Positions 51,169 through 61,307 of a stretch of DNA of 64,000 nt are shown one piece after another. The stretch's first letter is position 1. Each line of letters begins with the position of its first letter. The stretch comes from Eledone cirrhosa (lineage: Eukaryota > Mollusca > Cephalopoda > Octopoda > Eledonidae): NCBI GenBank assembly GCA_964016885.1, contig OZ024747.1, positions 61,795,897 through 61,859,896 on the forward strand, written 5' to 3'. A model generated the notes under the pieces. That model worked only from the letters and a program-made list of their open reading frames with translations. It was not told the origin of the DNA and did not search any database. A program made the position numbers and the translations under genes.

Positions 51169-53894
51169 TCACAGTATTTATCAATCAGTACTACATTTGA
51201 CAGTATTTATTAATCAGTACAAATTAATACTGGTTAATATATCAGTACAAATTAGTACTGGTTAATATATACTACTGTGAAATGTAGTACTGGCTGATAA
51301 ATACTGTGAAATGTAGTACTGATTAATAAATACTGTGAAATGTAGTTAGTACTGATTGATAACTACTGTGAAATGTAGTACTGGCTAATATATACTACTG
51401 TGAAATATAGTACTGGGTGATAAATACTGTGAAATGTAGTACTAATTGATAAATACTGTGAAATGTAGTACTCATTGATAAATACTGTGAAATCTAGTAC
51501 TGATTGATAAATGCTGTGAAATGTAGTACTGGCTAATATATACTAGTGTGAAATGTAGTACTGGCTATATTTATTAATCAGTACTACATTTCACAGTATT
51601 TATCAATCAGTACTACATTTCACAGCATTTATCAGTACTACATTTCACAGTACTTATCAGCCAGTATCACATTTCACAGTAGTATATATTAGTCAGTACT
51701 ACATTTCACAGCATTTATCAATCAGTACTGCATTTAACAGTATTTATCAATCAGTACTACATTTTACAGTCTTTATCAGCCAGTACTACATTTCACAGTA
51801 GTATATATTAGCCAGTACTACATTTAACAGCATTTATCAATCAGTACTACATTTCACAGTATTTATCAATTAGTACTACATTTCACAGTATTTATCAATC
51901 AGTACTACATTTCACAGTAGTATATATTAGCCAGTACTACCTTTCACATTATTTATCAATCAGTACTACATTTCACAGTATTATATATTAGCCAGTACTA
52001 CATTTCACAGTATTATATATCAGCGAGTACTACATTTCACAGTATTATATATCAGCCAGTACTACATTTCACTGTATATATATCAGCCCGTGAAATGTAG
52101 TACTGATTGATAAATACTGTGAAATGTAGTACGGATTGATAAATACTGTGAAATGTAGTACTGGCTAATATATACTACTGTGAAATGTAGTACTGACTGA
52201 TAAATACTGTGAAATGTAGTACTGATTGATAAATACTGTGAAATGTAGTACTGATTGATAAATACTGTGAAATGTAGTACTGATTGATAAATACTGTGAA
52301 ATGTAGTACTGGCTAATATATACTACTGTTAAATGTAGTACTGGCTGATAAATTCTGTGAAATGTAGTACTGATTAATAAATACTGTGAAATGTAGTACT
52401 GGCTAATATATAATACTGTGAAATGTAGTACTGATTGATAAATACTGTGAAATGTAGTACTGATTAATAAATACTGTGAAATGTAGTACTGATTAATAAA
52501 TACTGTGAAATGTAGTACTGATTAATAAATACTGTGAAATGTAGTACTGATTAATAAATACTGTGAAATGTAGTACTGATTGATAAATACTGTGAAATGT
52601 AGTTCTGATTGATAAATACTGTGAAATGTAGTACTGATTGATAAATGCTGTGAAATGTAGTACTGGCTAATATATACTACTGTGAAATGTAGTACTGACT
52701 GATAAATACTGTGAAATGTAGTACTGATTGATAAATACTGTGAAATGTAGTACTGGCTAATATATACTACTGTTAAATGTAGTAGTGGCTGATAAATTCT
52801 GTGAAATGTAGTACTGATTAATAAATACTGTGAAATGTAGTACTGATTGATAAATACTGTGAAATGTAGTACTGATTAATAAATACTGTGAAATGTAGTT
52901 CTGATTGATAAATACTGTGAAATGTAGTACTGGCTAATATATACTACTGTGAAATGTAGTACTGGCTGTATTTATTAATCAGTACTACATTTCACAGTAT
53001 TTATCAATCAGTACTACATTTTACAGTCTTTATCAGCCAGTACTACATTTCACAGTAGTATATATTAGCCAGTACTACATTTAACAGCATTTATCAATCA
53101 GTACTACATTTCACAGTATTTATCAATTAGTACTACATTTCACAGTATTTATCAATCAGTACTACATTTCACAGTAGTATATATTAGCCAGTACTACCTT
53201 TCACATTATTTATCAATCAGTACTACATTTCACAGTATTATATATTAGCCAGTACTACATTTCACAGTATTATATATCAGCGAGTACTACATTTCACAGT
53301 ATTATATATCAGCCAGTACTACATTTCACAGTATTATATATCAGCCAGTACTACATTTCACTGTATATATATCAGCCCGTGAAATGTAGTACTGATTAAT
53401 AAATACCGTGAAATGTAGTACTGATTGATAAATGCTGTGAAATGTAGTACTGGCTAATATATACTACTGTTAAATGTAGTACTGGCTGATAAATACTGTG
53501 AAATGTAATACTGATTAATAAATACTGTGAAATGTAGTACTAATTGATAAATACTGTGAAATGTAGTACTGATTGATAAATACTGTGAAATGTAGTACTG
53601 ATTGATAAATACTGTGAAATGTAGTTCTGATTGATAAATACTGTGAAATGTAGTACTGGCTAATATATACTACTGTGAAATGTAGTACTGGCTGTATTTA
53701 TTAATCAGTACTACATTTCACAGTATTTATCAATCAGTACTACATTTCACAGTATTTATCAATCAGCCAGTACTACATTTCACAGTATTTATCAATCAGC
53801 CAGTACTACATTTCACAGTATTTATCAGCCAGTACTACATTTCACAGTAGTTATCAATCAGTACTACATTTCACAGTAGTTAATACCAATACTG
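51169..53894. repeat. AT-rich 29-bp satellite in alternating orientation, array 2
   Basis: This is the same satellite as at 47549-49540. Core orientation at 51169-51220, complement at about 51222-51566, core at 51567-52086, complement at 52088-52967, core at 52968-53376, complement at 53377-53693 and core at 53694-53894. The start copies array 1 at a 3,620-bp offset, after which the arrays differ by insertions and deletions of whole units. At 52945-52999 two perfect 19-bp arms (52945-52963 and 52981-52999) flank a 17-nt centre. At 53346-53394 two perfect 16-bp arms again flank a 17-nt centre. Unlike array 1, it is not followed by 17B. Confidence 0.95.
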
Positions 53895-54003
53895 TCATTG
53901 TTGTTGTTATTGTTGCTGTTGTCACTGTTGTAGTTGATGGTGTGGCTGATGTTGATATTATTGTTATTGTAATACATTTCACAGTATTTATCAATCAATA
54001 GTA
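53895..54003 (+). repeat. Imperfect TTG-rich microsatellite and last 29-bp satellite remnant
   Basis: From about 53897 to 53970 the sequence is an imperfect trinucleotide run rich in ttg, with gttgat and tta interruptions. A single remnant of the 29-bp satellite (acatttcacagtatttatca) follows at about 53973-53998. This marks the right-hand end of the satellite zone. Confidence 0.8.
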
Positions 54004-54373
54004 TACTGGGTTTCAATCGAGCGTTTGAGGCCACCAAGAAACTTTGGATTGCACTTTGAATCACTTCGAGTCTTGTGTTCTTTTCTATCAATCTTTCCCT
54101 CTTCTTTAAATTGTTTATACATACAGTAAACTGTTGCTTTTGGAAGTTTCGTCAACTTAACAACTTTATTGCCAGTGTGCCTGGTGCGCACCAAAACAAC
54201 AATGGCGGAATGATTCTGTTGTTCAATGAGATTCTGTTGTCTAATCAGTTCGCTATTTACTTGAAAAATAAAGAGGATTAGATTTTCAAGCAAGCTTTTG
54301 TAAAAAAATGAAATGTTAAACCCATTAAGTCAACTGCTTAAAATTGGTCTAAATTTATCTGCAAGACCCTGTA
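54004..54373 (-). mobile_element. Truncated Tc1/mariner-type transposon, 5' end
   Basis: On the minus strand the element begins at 54373 with a terminal-repeat-like end, tacagggtcttgcagataaa, preceded by a TA that could be the target site. A frame open from 54293 to 53991 follows. Its residues include KATVYCMYKQFKEEGKI and then RSDSK, which resemble the N-terminal helix-turn-helix DNA-binding region of Tc1/mariner-family transposases as I know them. The frame has no ATG at its start and runs into the 29-bp satellite near 54001, so the catalytic domain and the other terminal repeat are missing. It is a dead fragment, presumably cut by satellite expansion or rearrangement. The family call rests on the N-terminal motif and the end sequence, not on a search. 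Confidence 0.7.
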
Positions 54374-54424
54374 CTTTACAGCAGAATTCAGTTATCAAAT
54401 TTGCTATATCTGTGTGTATTCTAG

Positions 54425-54592
54425 TTTCAGTACTTGGACATAACTTAGACCAGTATTTAGACATAGCATAACCCTATACTTGGATATAACTTAGACCAGT
54501 AAGACTGGACATAACTTAGCCCTACAATTAGATATATGTTAGCCCTGTACTTAGACATAAATTAATACTTTACTTAGAAATAAATTGGACCA
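54425..54592 (+). repeat. Degenerate minisatellite of about 23 bp
   Basis: About seven diverged units of 22-26 bp share the pattern 'agtacttggacataactta', with later units such as 'tgtacttagacataaatta'. It lies just outside the transposon end. No coding potential is seen. Confidence 0.65.
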
Positions 54593-54593
54593 T

Positions 54594-54672
54594 TCATGAG
54601 GCTTTGGTAGAGTGCTGTGTGACTGAATGTGGAACTGTGGTTGTTAACCACACAGCCATGCCTGCATAGGGG
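54594..54672 (-). mobile_element. SINE head fragment, minus strand
   Basis: On the minus strand this reads ctatgcaggcatggctgtgt followed by 'ggttaac', which resembles a tRNA-type box A region. On the plus strand the end 'accacacagccatgcctgc' and the earlier 'gaggctttggt' match, from memory, parts of a dispersed tRNA-derived SINE that is abundant in octopus. Only part of the element is present and it is diverged. Confidence 0.55.
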
Positions 54673-54750
54673 AAATAAATTAATAGGTACTGGGAATGAG
54701 AATCTTCCTGAGATATATTATTATCAATCATCATCATTTAACATCTTATT

Positions 54751-55105
54751 TTCCATGGCTCAGTGGTTAGAGAGTTGGATTTGCAATCGTGAGGATGTGA
54801 GTTAGTTTAATTCTTGGACCGGGTGATGTGTTGTATCCTTGAGCAAGACACTTTATTTCACGTTTCTTCTGCCAGGAATTGAGACTGATAAATAGTATCA
54901 GCAATGGAAAGACCATCTAAAACATTGTTTCCTTGGTGCGATTTTACCCCACTCGGCAAGCAAATGAGGTCTGGGATGTTGTTAATCGTTTTAAGAGAGA
55001 AAGCATGGGTGAGACATGTCGTCCATGCTATGAGACAAGTCTGGCCATTTGACCGTGCCATACCTTGCTGACATTTTTACAACTGGATGTCCTTTCTAAC
55101 ACACT
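54751..55105 (+). mobile_element. tRNA-derived SINE
   Basis: The head 'tggctcagtggttagag' fits a polymerase III box A, and 'ggatgtgagttagtttaatt' lies where box B would be, with a weakened match. A body follows that includes 'gggtgatgtgttgtatcctt' and 'gagcaagacactttatttca', and the 3' part has 'ctggatgtcctttctaacac'. The same body phrases appear inverted at 56290-56345. Such heads and tails are typical of cephalopod SINEs. The minus-strand open frame over 54858-55061 lies inside the element and is not a gene. Confidence 0.75.
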
Positions 55106-55493
55106 TATCTATATATATAAATAAGCTAAGATGCTGAGTGGATTAAATGAGAGTAATGTAGTTGTGCCATTTATAATGTTGATTGAAATTACAATGATAA
55201 GAAGTAACCTGAAACATTTGGCCTGTATTTCTTTTTCTTTTGAAATCAATTTCAGAAAACTAAAATGTAATTACTAGATCATTAAATACACGATTGTCCG
55301 ATTGCACGATGAATTTTCATTGGCGTTCCACCAACTCATTATTCCAGTGGAGAAGTTAGTAGGTTTATGGTGATGAAACCGCTGATCTCTCTCTCTCTCG
55401 ACACAGCAAAAGAATGCGAACATTTGCTTCTGCCATGTTGAAACAACAAACTAATTATAATAGCCAACTTCTTAACATAAGAGTGAGTTAAAC
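55106..55493. other. Unique-looking AT-rich sequence
   Basis: No gene, RNA or repeat family was recognised here. It contains a short tctctctctctc run near 55388-55400. Frames are closed in all phases at short intervals. Confidence 0.5.
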
Positions 55494-55690
55494 CATTGAC
55501 AATGTATTTCATTAGAAATATGGTAGTAAAAGGGTCAAACCATAGACAGTGTCTTTCATTAGAAATATGGTAACAAAAGGGTCAAACCATTGACAATGTA
55601 TTTCATGAGAAATATGGTAACAAAAGGGTTAAATCTTAGGCAGTGTCTTTTATTAGAAATATGGTAGAAAAAGGGTTTAAAGTGTTAAAT
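55494..55690 (+). repeat. 47-bp minisatellite, four copies
   Basis: Units begin at 55494, 55541, 55588 and 55635, a constant 47-bp spacing, each with 'cattagaaatatggta' or a close variant followed by 'aaaagggt'. The 'aaagggttaa' end of the third unit resembles the end of the TTAA MITE at 56813-57025, so the array may have grown from a MITE end. Confidence 0.85.
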
Positions 55691-56070
55691 AAAGAAGACC
55701 AACAAGAACAACATGTAAAAATACAGTTTATTCTGTGAAATATAGAGAAAACTAAATTCCACAGATCTAATAATGATATATGACAAGAAATTTTTGATAG
55801 TGTATACAGCGAGAAGTGGAAAAGGCATCACTAAAAAATGGAACTAACTGCACTGGTGTCTTTGATTGCAGATATCTTCCAGAGACAATGAAGTCAGAAG
55901 AATGTAAGAGATTCTTTTAATGAAAAGAAAAAAAAAGTCTGAACTGTGCAGATTTTTGTTGAAATCCTAGCACTGGAGATCTTCATTTTGAGGAAATATA
56001 TATATACTCAGATTCAATATGGAAATTATAACAATTGCACTTCTTCATATTAAACTGCTTTTACCCTATC
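55691..56070. other. Unique-looking AT-rich sequence
   Basis: No gene or repeat family was recognised. An A-rich run lies near 55924-55938 and a short tatatata run near 55999-56006. Confidence 0.5.
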
Positions 56071-56075
56071 TCAAC

Positions 56076-56405
56076 ACAGCCCCCATTGGTCACTAATCAC
56101 CATGGTTTTGCACCTAGAAAGTTTCCCTCTGAGGAACAAGCCTGGGCAAGGTTTGTTTGTGGAAGACCAGCAATCAACAATGCATAACAGTCTCTCCTCT
56201 CCCCACCACTGATGTTGTCCAAGGGAAAGGCAATGGCCAATACAACTTGACACCAGTGATGTTGCAACTCATTTCTACAGCTGAGGGAACTGGAGTAATG
56301 TGAAATAAAGTGTCTTACTCAAGGCAACAACACATCACTCGGTCCGAGAATCAAACTCGCAACCTCTCAATTGCAAGCCTAACACTAACCACTAAGCTAT
56401 GTGCC
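56076..56405 (-). mobile_element. tRNA-derived SINE, minus strand
   Basis: Read on the minus strand, the element starts near 56405 with 'tagcttagtggttagtgtt' (box A-like) and 'gttgcgagtttgattctcgg' (box B-like, containing a good gtttgattc). A body with 'gagtgatgtgttgttgcctt' and 'gagtaagacactttatttca' follows. The same phrases in the same order occur in the plus-strand SINE at 54751, supporting one family. The body extends about 330 bp and includes 'ccctttcccttggacaacat'-like sequence. The short minus-strand frame at 56071-56253 lies inside it and is not a gene. Confidence 0.8.
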
Positions 56406-56489
56406 TTCACACACAAAGACACACAAAAGCCAATAGAATGGAGGAAGGAAACCATTTCTATTGGTCTTTCTATTGATACTATCTGTCGA

Positions 56490-56632
56490 TTGCAACTCCT
56501 GTAGAAAGAGCAGCATGATATAAGCATCTTACTCAAGAACACAATGCACTGCCCAGCTCAGGAATGAAACACACAGCCTTATGATCATGTGTCCAACACT
56601 AACCACTAGACCACGTGCCTTCACTTACACAC
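56490..56632 (-). mobile_element. tRNA-derived SINE, minus strand, short copy
   Basis: On the minus strand this reads 'ggcacgtggtctagtggtta' (box A-like), then 'ggctgtgtgtttcattcctg' (box B region) and 'cttgagtaagatgctt'. It is a second SINE in the same orientation about 85 bp from the one at 56076-56405, with a diverged body. Its 3' limit is uncertain. Confidence 0.7.
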
Positions 56633-56639
56633 ACAAACA

Positions 56640-56812
56640 CACATGTGAAAAACATGGATGGCAGAGTGAAATAGACATCAGAATATCATCCCCAGGATCA
56701 GTAATCAGTAGTCCATATTTCACATCACACAACATGGTGGTGTGGAGTGCCCTTCGCTAAAATACCAAACTCTCAAATTGCCTGGATCACTTTACCAGAA
56801 ATGGATATTTAT
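56640..56812. other. Unassigned sequence between SINE and MITE
   Basis: No open frame of note and no repeat recognised. Confidence 0.4.
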
Positions 56813-57025
56813 TTAACCCTTTAGCATTTAAACCGGCTGTATCTGGAGTTCTTTCACCTCTCTGTTCAAACCAGCCACTCATACGTATGTTAAGGTATTG
56901 TTCTCAAAATAAATAATATCAAAATCTCATAGATTCGATATTATATGAGATAATTATGTGAAGTAAAGCCTTGATTGTGAAAATATAATATTAAATATAG
57001 AGTAATGGAAATGCAAAAGGGTTAA
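56813..57025. mobile_element. TTAA-flanked MITE with terminal inverted repeats
   Basis: The element is about 213 bp. Its left end is ttaaccctttagcatttaaa and its right end 'aaatgcaaaagggttaa', which form imperfect inverted repeats (ttaaccctttagcattt against ttaacccttttgcattt). TTAA at both ends fits the target-site preference of piggyBac-like transposons. There is no coding capacity, so it is non-autonomous. The internal phrase 'tttaaaccggctgtatctgg' matches my memory of a very abundant octopus repeat. Confidence 0.75.
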
Positions 57026-57164
57026 TTGCCTTATGGCAGCTGTTTTTTAAAAATATTACCGCAGGCCTCATTGATGATGTAGAAACAGTATATACTTTTT
57101 ATTTATATTATGGAATATATTTGAGTGTTGACATAATACACCATGTTGCATCAACCAGAGTGTC

Positions 57165-57310
57165 AACACAACACAGTACCTGTAAACACAACACAGTACC
57201 TGTAAACACAACACTGTATGTATCAACACAACACAGTATCTGTAAACACAACACAATGTGTCAGTCAACATAACACAATGTGTCAGTCAACATAACACAA
57301 TGTGTGTTTT
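57165..57310 (+). repeat. 20-bp minisatellite
   Basis: Units of the form aacacaacacagtacctgta start at 57165, 57185, 57205, 57225 and 57245, followed by two or three units of about 20-22 bp with 'aacataacacaatgtgtcag'. The minus-strand frame at 57068-57271 is a product of this repeat and is not a gene. Confidence 0.85.
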
Positions 57311-58035
57311 AAAAATAAAATAAGAATTTACCTCTTCTTATCTTGCAGGAAGCTGAAGTTTAAAGAAAATATCTCTTAAAACTCACCTCTGGAGAAAGTA
57401 CTTATCTAGTCGATCACCAGTAAGTTAACCTGGTAGAAACAATCTCTCTTTAGACTTGACTAGAATGGGACTTGAAGGCTCAAGCAGAAATAATAAGCAT
57501 ATCAGGCCATAGACTTGGCTCTTTGAGAGCTTACAATAACATTAAACACTTCCATTTGCTGGTTAAACATAGATTGTATTAACCACTGATAAGAAATTGT
57601 AGTATATGTAAAGCATTTCTTTTAAAATATAAGCATAGGAGACTGATGTAAGCCACAACATCGCTGAAGATAGACAAAAATAACTTTAATATTTCAGCTT
57701 TAATAACTCATTTGAAATAACTGAAGCTTATTAAATCTCAAATATTAAATAGATTATTTTACCTCCTTTTTTTTTTATCACTGTGGTGGCTTTCACACTT
57801 TTTCTTTATTCATATTACCTCCAGTGTGTAAAGTTACACTATAATCAAGTGTCAAATATAAGACATGTTTTGGTCTCTACAAATGGTGCAGTTGCAGTTA
57901 TATTCCTGCTTTTATGTTACAGTTGTCTTCAACACAACAGCATCTGGATGTTATGGCAGCATCTGTGATTAGCATTGTAGTCATGTCAATGTAATTCTTT
58001 CTCTTTCTCACATGTACACACAATGGCAGATAATG
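57311..58035. other. Unique-looking sequence, no gene recognised
   Basis: The stretch has a possible splice acceptor, 'tcttatcttgcag', ending at about 57349 and a possible donor, 'ccagtaagt', at about 57417, but all three frames between them contain stops. A frame at 57783-57968 starts with GTG, has no ATG and shows no recognisable domain. A poly-T run lies at about 57767-57777. I cannot support any gene here. Confidence 0.5.
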
Positions 58036-58990
58036 AGGAGCATCATCACCACCATTTTACATCTATATTTCCATGCTGGCATAAATTAGATGGGCTGTTA
58101 CTGACCAAGTCAGTAATTGGAGTTAGTGTCTTAAGATGAGCCAGGGTTGTCACAGATCAAGTCAGTATTTAATTGGAGTTAGTGTCTTACTAGTTGAGCC
58201 AAGGTTGTCACAGACCAGGTCAGTATTTAACTGGAGTTACTAGTTGAGCCAGGCTTGTCACAGATCAGGTCAGTATTTAACTGGAGTTAGTGTCTTACTA
58301 GTTGAGCCAGAGTTGTCACAGATCAGGTCAGTATTTAACTGGAGTTAGTGTCTTACTAGTTGAGCCAGAGTTGTCACAGATCAGGTCAGTATTTAACTGG
58401 AGTTAGTGTCTTACTAGTTGAGCCAGAGTTGTCACAGATCAGGTCAGTATTTAACTGGAGTTAGTGTCTTACTAGTTGAGCCAGGCTTGTCACAGATCAG
58501 GTCAGTATTTAACTGGAGTTAGTGTCTTACTAGTTGAGCCAGGGTTGTCACAGATCAGGTCAGTATTCAACTGGAGTTAGAGTCTTACTAGTTGAGCCAG
58601 GGTTGTCACAGATCAGGTCAGTATTCAACTGGAGTTAGTGTCTTGCTTGTTGAGCCAGGGTTGTAACAGATCAGGTCAGTATTTAATTGGAGTTAGTGTC
58701 TTACTAGTTGAGCCAGGCTTGTCACAGATCAGGTCAGTATTTAACTGGAGTTAGTGTCTTACTAGTTGAGCCAGGCTTGTCACAGATCAGGTCAGTATTT
58801 AACTGGAGTTAGTGTCTTACTAGTTGAACCAGGGTTGTCACAGATCAGGTCAGTATTTAATTGGAGTTAGTGTCTTACGAGATGAGCCAGGGGAAAATCT
58901 TGCTGAATATATTGCATTTTGATATAGTTTCTATAGCTGGATGCCCTTCCAAATAGTAACCACCAGTGTACTGGTAGGACTTTATCAAGG
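58036..58990 (+). mobile_element. Dispersed 'gctggatgccctt' element with expanded interior
   Basis: The left part (58036-58110) contains 'ccaccattttacatctatat' and 'tccatgctggcataaattag', and the right part (58925-58990) contains 'tagctggatgcccttcc' and 'accaccagtgtactgg'. The same left and right parts occur close together in the copies at 62911-63065 and 63074-63240. Here they are separated by about 800 bp of a 58-bp tandem repeat. The element type is common in cephalopod genomes from memory; its class is not known to me. Confidence 0.7.
58120..58895 (+). repeat. 58-bp minisatellite inside the dispersed element
   Basis: The anchor 'gttgagccag' or 'gatgagccag' occurs 14 times, from 58135 and 58193 to 58823 and 58881, at 58-bp spacing apart from one shorter unit at 58193-58242 that has lost 8 bp ('gtgtctta'). 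Each unit holds 'ttgtcacagatcaggtcagt' and 'ggagttagtgtcttacta'. The first and last units are the most diverged, as expected when an array grows from its centre. Confidence 0.92.
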
Positions 58991-59084
58991 CACCAGCAGA
59001 TCCAACTATAAAATATTCACTCTTAATACACAGAAACAGTCACACACGCTATTGTATCTCTCCAATCTGATACACATTATACAG

Positions 59085-59217
59085 CCCTTGCCATTCTGAG
59101 TTCAAATCCGGCCGAGGTTAACTTTGCCTTTCAACCTTACGGGGTCGATAAAATAAAGTACCAGTAATGTACTGGGTAATTGCTGGCCATGTGCCAAAAG
59201 TAGAAACAATTATTTAA
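59085..59217 (+). mobile_element. SINE body and tail, plus strand
   Basis: The box B-like 'gagttcaaatccggccgagg' is followed by 'ctttgcctttcaaccttac', 'ggggtcgataaaataaagta', 'ccagtaatgtactgggt' and the tail 'ctggccatgtgccaaaa'. This order matches, from memory, a widespread cephalopod tRNA-derived SINE. The head upstream of 59085 is too diverged to define. The same element in the opposite orientation lies at 61308-61480. Confidence 0.8.
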
Positions 59218-59220
59218 TCT

Positions 59221-59336
59221 ATGTATGGTGGTGGTGGTAATGATGGTGGTAGTAATGATAGTTGTGGTGGTGGCGATGATGATGATGGTAATGATGGTGG
59301 TTGTGGTAGTGGTGATTATGATGATGATGATAAAGA
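59221..59336 (+). repeat. GGT/GAT-rich trinucleotide microsatellite
   Basis: An imperfect run of ggt, gat and aat triplets begins right after the SINE tail, a common place for microsatellite birth. It creates open frames on both strands (glycine- and aspartate-rich on plus, threonine- and isoleucine-rich on minus) that are low-complexity artefacts. Confidence 0.9.
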
Positions 59337-59464
59337 ATACATATCTGATAAAAGGCACAAAATTACAATATACCAATTTAATAATTATGATGCAATGATT
59401 CTCCCAGACAACCTCAATCTCCGTTCTCTGTACTGCACAAATTGTTTGTAAACTACAAACTACA

Positions 59465-59525
59465 AAATAGTTTACTCTTTTACCTGTTCCAGTCGTCTAG
59501 CTGAGGCCATGAAGGGGCACCACTG
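59465..59525 (+). mobile_element. 5' fragment of a dispersed repeat
   Basis: The phrase 'tttacctgttccagtcgtct' followed by 'gaggccatgaaggggcacca' resembles the start of a very common octopus dispersed repeat as I recall it. Only about 60 bp are recognisable. Confidence 0.5.
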
Positions 59526-59699
59526 CATTTTTAACTGCAACATAGTTTAAAGAAAATTGCAGCTTCATGCACAAAAAACTGCAATTTTATACACAATTGT
59601 ACAATAGTACTTTGTGGTCCAGCACAGTACTTTGTGCATTAATAACCATACAAAACATCATCAAATATTGTCTATAGCTTTATGCATATCTAACTGCAG

Positions 59700-59998
59700 C
59701 AAAGCTTGAAGGTGATAATATACGACTGTTATGATACAGTACAACAGTGTTATACAATATATCAGACAATATTATACAATATATTACACAATAGAGTATA
59801 CCACACACTGTTATACAATACAGTATACCACACACTGTTATACAATATATTGCACAATACAGTAAACCACACACTGTTATACAATATATTGCACATTGCA
59901 GTATACCACACACTGTTATACAATATATTACACACAGTTGTATAATATATTACAGATATACAATATAACACACACTGTTATATAATATAACACATAAA
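59700..59998 (+). repeat. Minisatellite of 27-39 bp units
   Basis: Units carry 'accacacactgttatacaat' and 'atattgcacaatacagta'. Full units are about 39 bp and some lack the 'atattgcac' part and are about 27 bp. There are about seven copies. Three overlapping open frames on both strands are products of the repeat. Confidence 0.8.
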
Positions 59999-60116
59999 TA
60001 GCAATGGAAATGATGTCATTGATACACAGTTCAGTCAAGAACAAGACAGAAATCAGAGTGTTCTCTACATAACAAAGAAGCTTGTATGTAATGAGTGACA
60101 TTGAAGTAAGATATCA

Positions 60117-61258
60117 GACAGATGGCTATGTTTGGTGTTGGGGCCAGATGAGGGATAGATGGCTGTGTTTGGTGTTGGGGCCAGGTGTGAGATAGATGGT
60201 TATATTTGATATTAGTGCCAGGTGTGAGATAGATGGTTATGTTTGATATTGAGGCCAGGTGTGGATAGATGGTTATATTTGATATTGAGGCCAGGTGTGA
60301 GAGAGATGGTTATATTTGATATTAGGGCCAGGTGTGAGATAGATGGTTATGTTTGATATTGAGGCCAGGTGTGAGAGAGATGGTTATATTTGATATTAGG
60401 GCCAGCTGTGAGATAGATGGTTATGTTTGATATTGAGGCCAGATGTGAGATAGATGGTTATGTTTGATATTAGGGCCAGGTGTGAGATAGATGGTTATGT
60501 TTGATATTAGGGCCAGGTGTGAGATAGATGGTTATGTTTGATATTGAGGCCAGGTGTGAGAGAGATGGTTATATTTGATATTAGGGCCAGCTGTGAGATA
60601 GATGGTTATATTTGATATTGGGCCAGGTGTGAGATAGATGGTTATGTTTGATATTAGGGCCAGGTGTGAGATAGATGGTTATGTTTGATATTGAGGCCAG
60701 GTGTGAGATAGATGGTTATATTTGATATTGAGGCCAGGTGTGAGATAGATGGTTATGTTTGATATTGAGGCCAGGTGTGAGATAGATGGTTATGTTTGAT
60801 ATTGAGGCCAGGTGTGAGATAGATGGTTATGTTTGATATTGAGGCCAGGTGTGAGATAGATGGTTATGTTTGATATTGAGGCCAGGTGTGAGATAGATGG
60901 TTATGTTTGATATTGAGGCCAGGTGTGAGATAGATGGTTATGTTTGATATTGAGGCCAGGTGTGAGATAGATGGTTATATTTGATATTGATGCCAGGTGT
61001 GAGACATGGTTATATTTGATATTAGGGCCAGGTGTGAGATAGATGGTTATGTTTGATATTGAGGCCAGGTGTGAGGTAGATGGTTATGTTTGATATTGAG
61101 GCCAGGTGTGAGATAGATGGTTATATTTGATATTGAGGCCAGGTGTGTGAGAGATCATTATATTTGATATTAGGGCCAGGTGTGAGATGGATGGTTATGT
61201 TTGATATTAGGGCCAGGTGTGAGATAGATGGTTATGTTTGATATTGAGGCCAGGTATG
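60117..61258 (+). repeat. 37-bp minisatellite, about 30 copies
   Basis: The unit of 37 bp contains 'gatagatggttatgtttgat' and 'attgaggccaggtgtga'. Two interspersed subtypes, 'attgaggcc' and 'attagggcc', alternate in runs, and about eight consecutive identical-looking units lie near 60670-60960. The first units (60117-60200, with 'ggtgttggggccag') are the most diverged. No function is seen. Confidence 0.95.
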
Positions 61259-61307
61259 AGAATATCCTGGCACCAGCTCTCCATACAACATTGGTACTTT
61301 ATAATAA

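Noticed and set aside
54858..55061. 67-codon minus-strand open frame
   Set aside because: Lies inside a SINE in antisense orientation.
56071..56542. Three short open frames on both strands
   Set aside because: They overlap two minus-strand SINEs and the short interval between them; no protein family is recognised.
57349..57418. Possible small exon between an acceptor-like and a donor-like site
   Set aside because: All three frames have stops and no neighbouring exon is recognisable; splice-like motifs of this quality are common by chance.
59137..59451. Gly/Asp-rich plus-strand and Thr/Ile-rich minus-strand frames
   Set aside because: Both are translations of a trinucleotide microsatellite.
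59680..59971. Three overlapping Tyr/Ile/Cys-rich frames
   Set aside because: Products of the 27-39-bp minisatellite.
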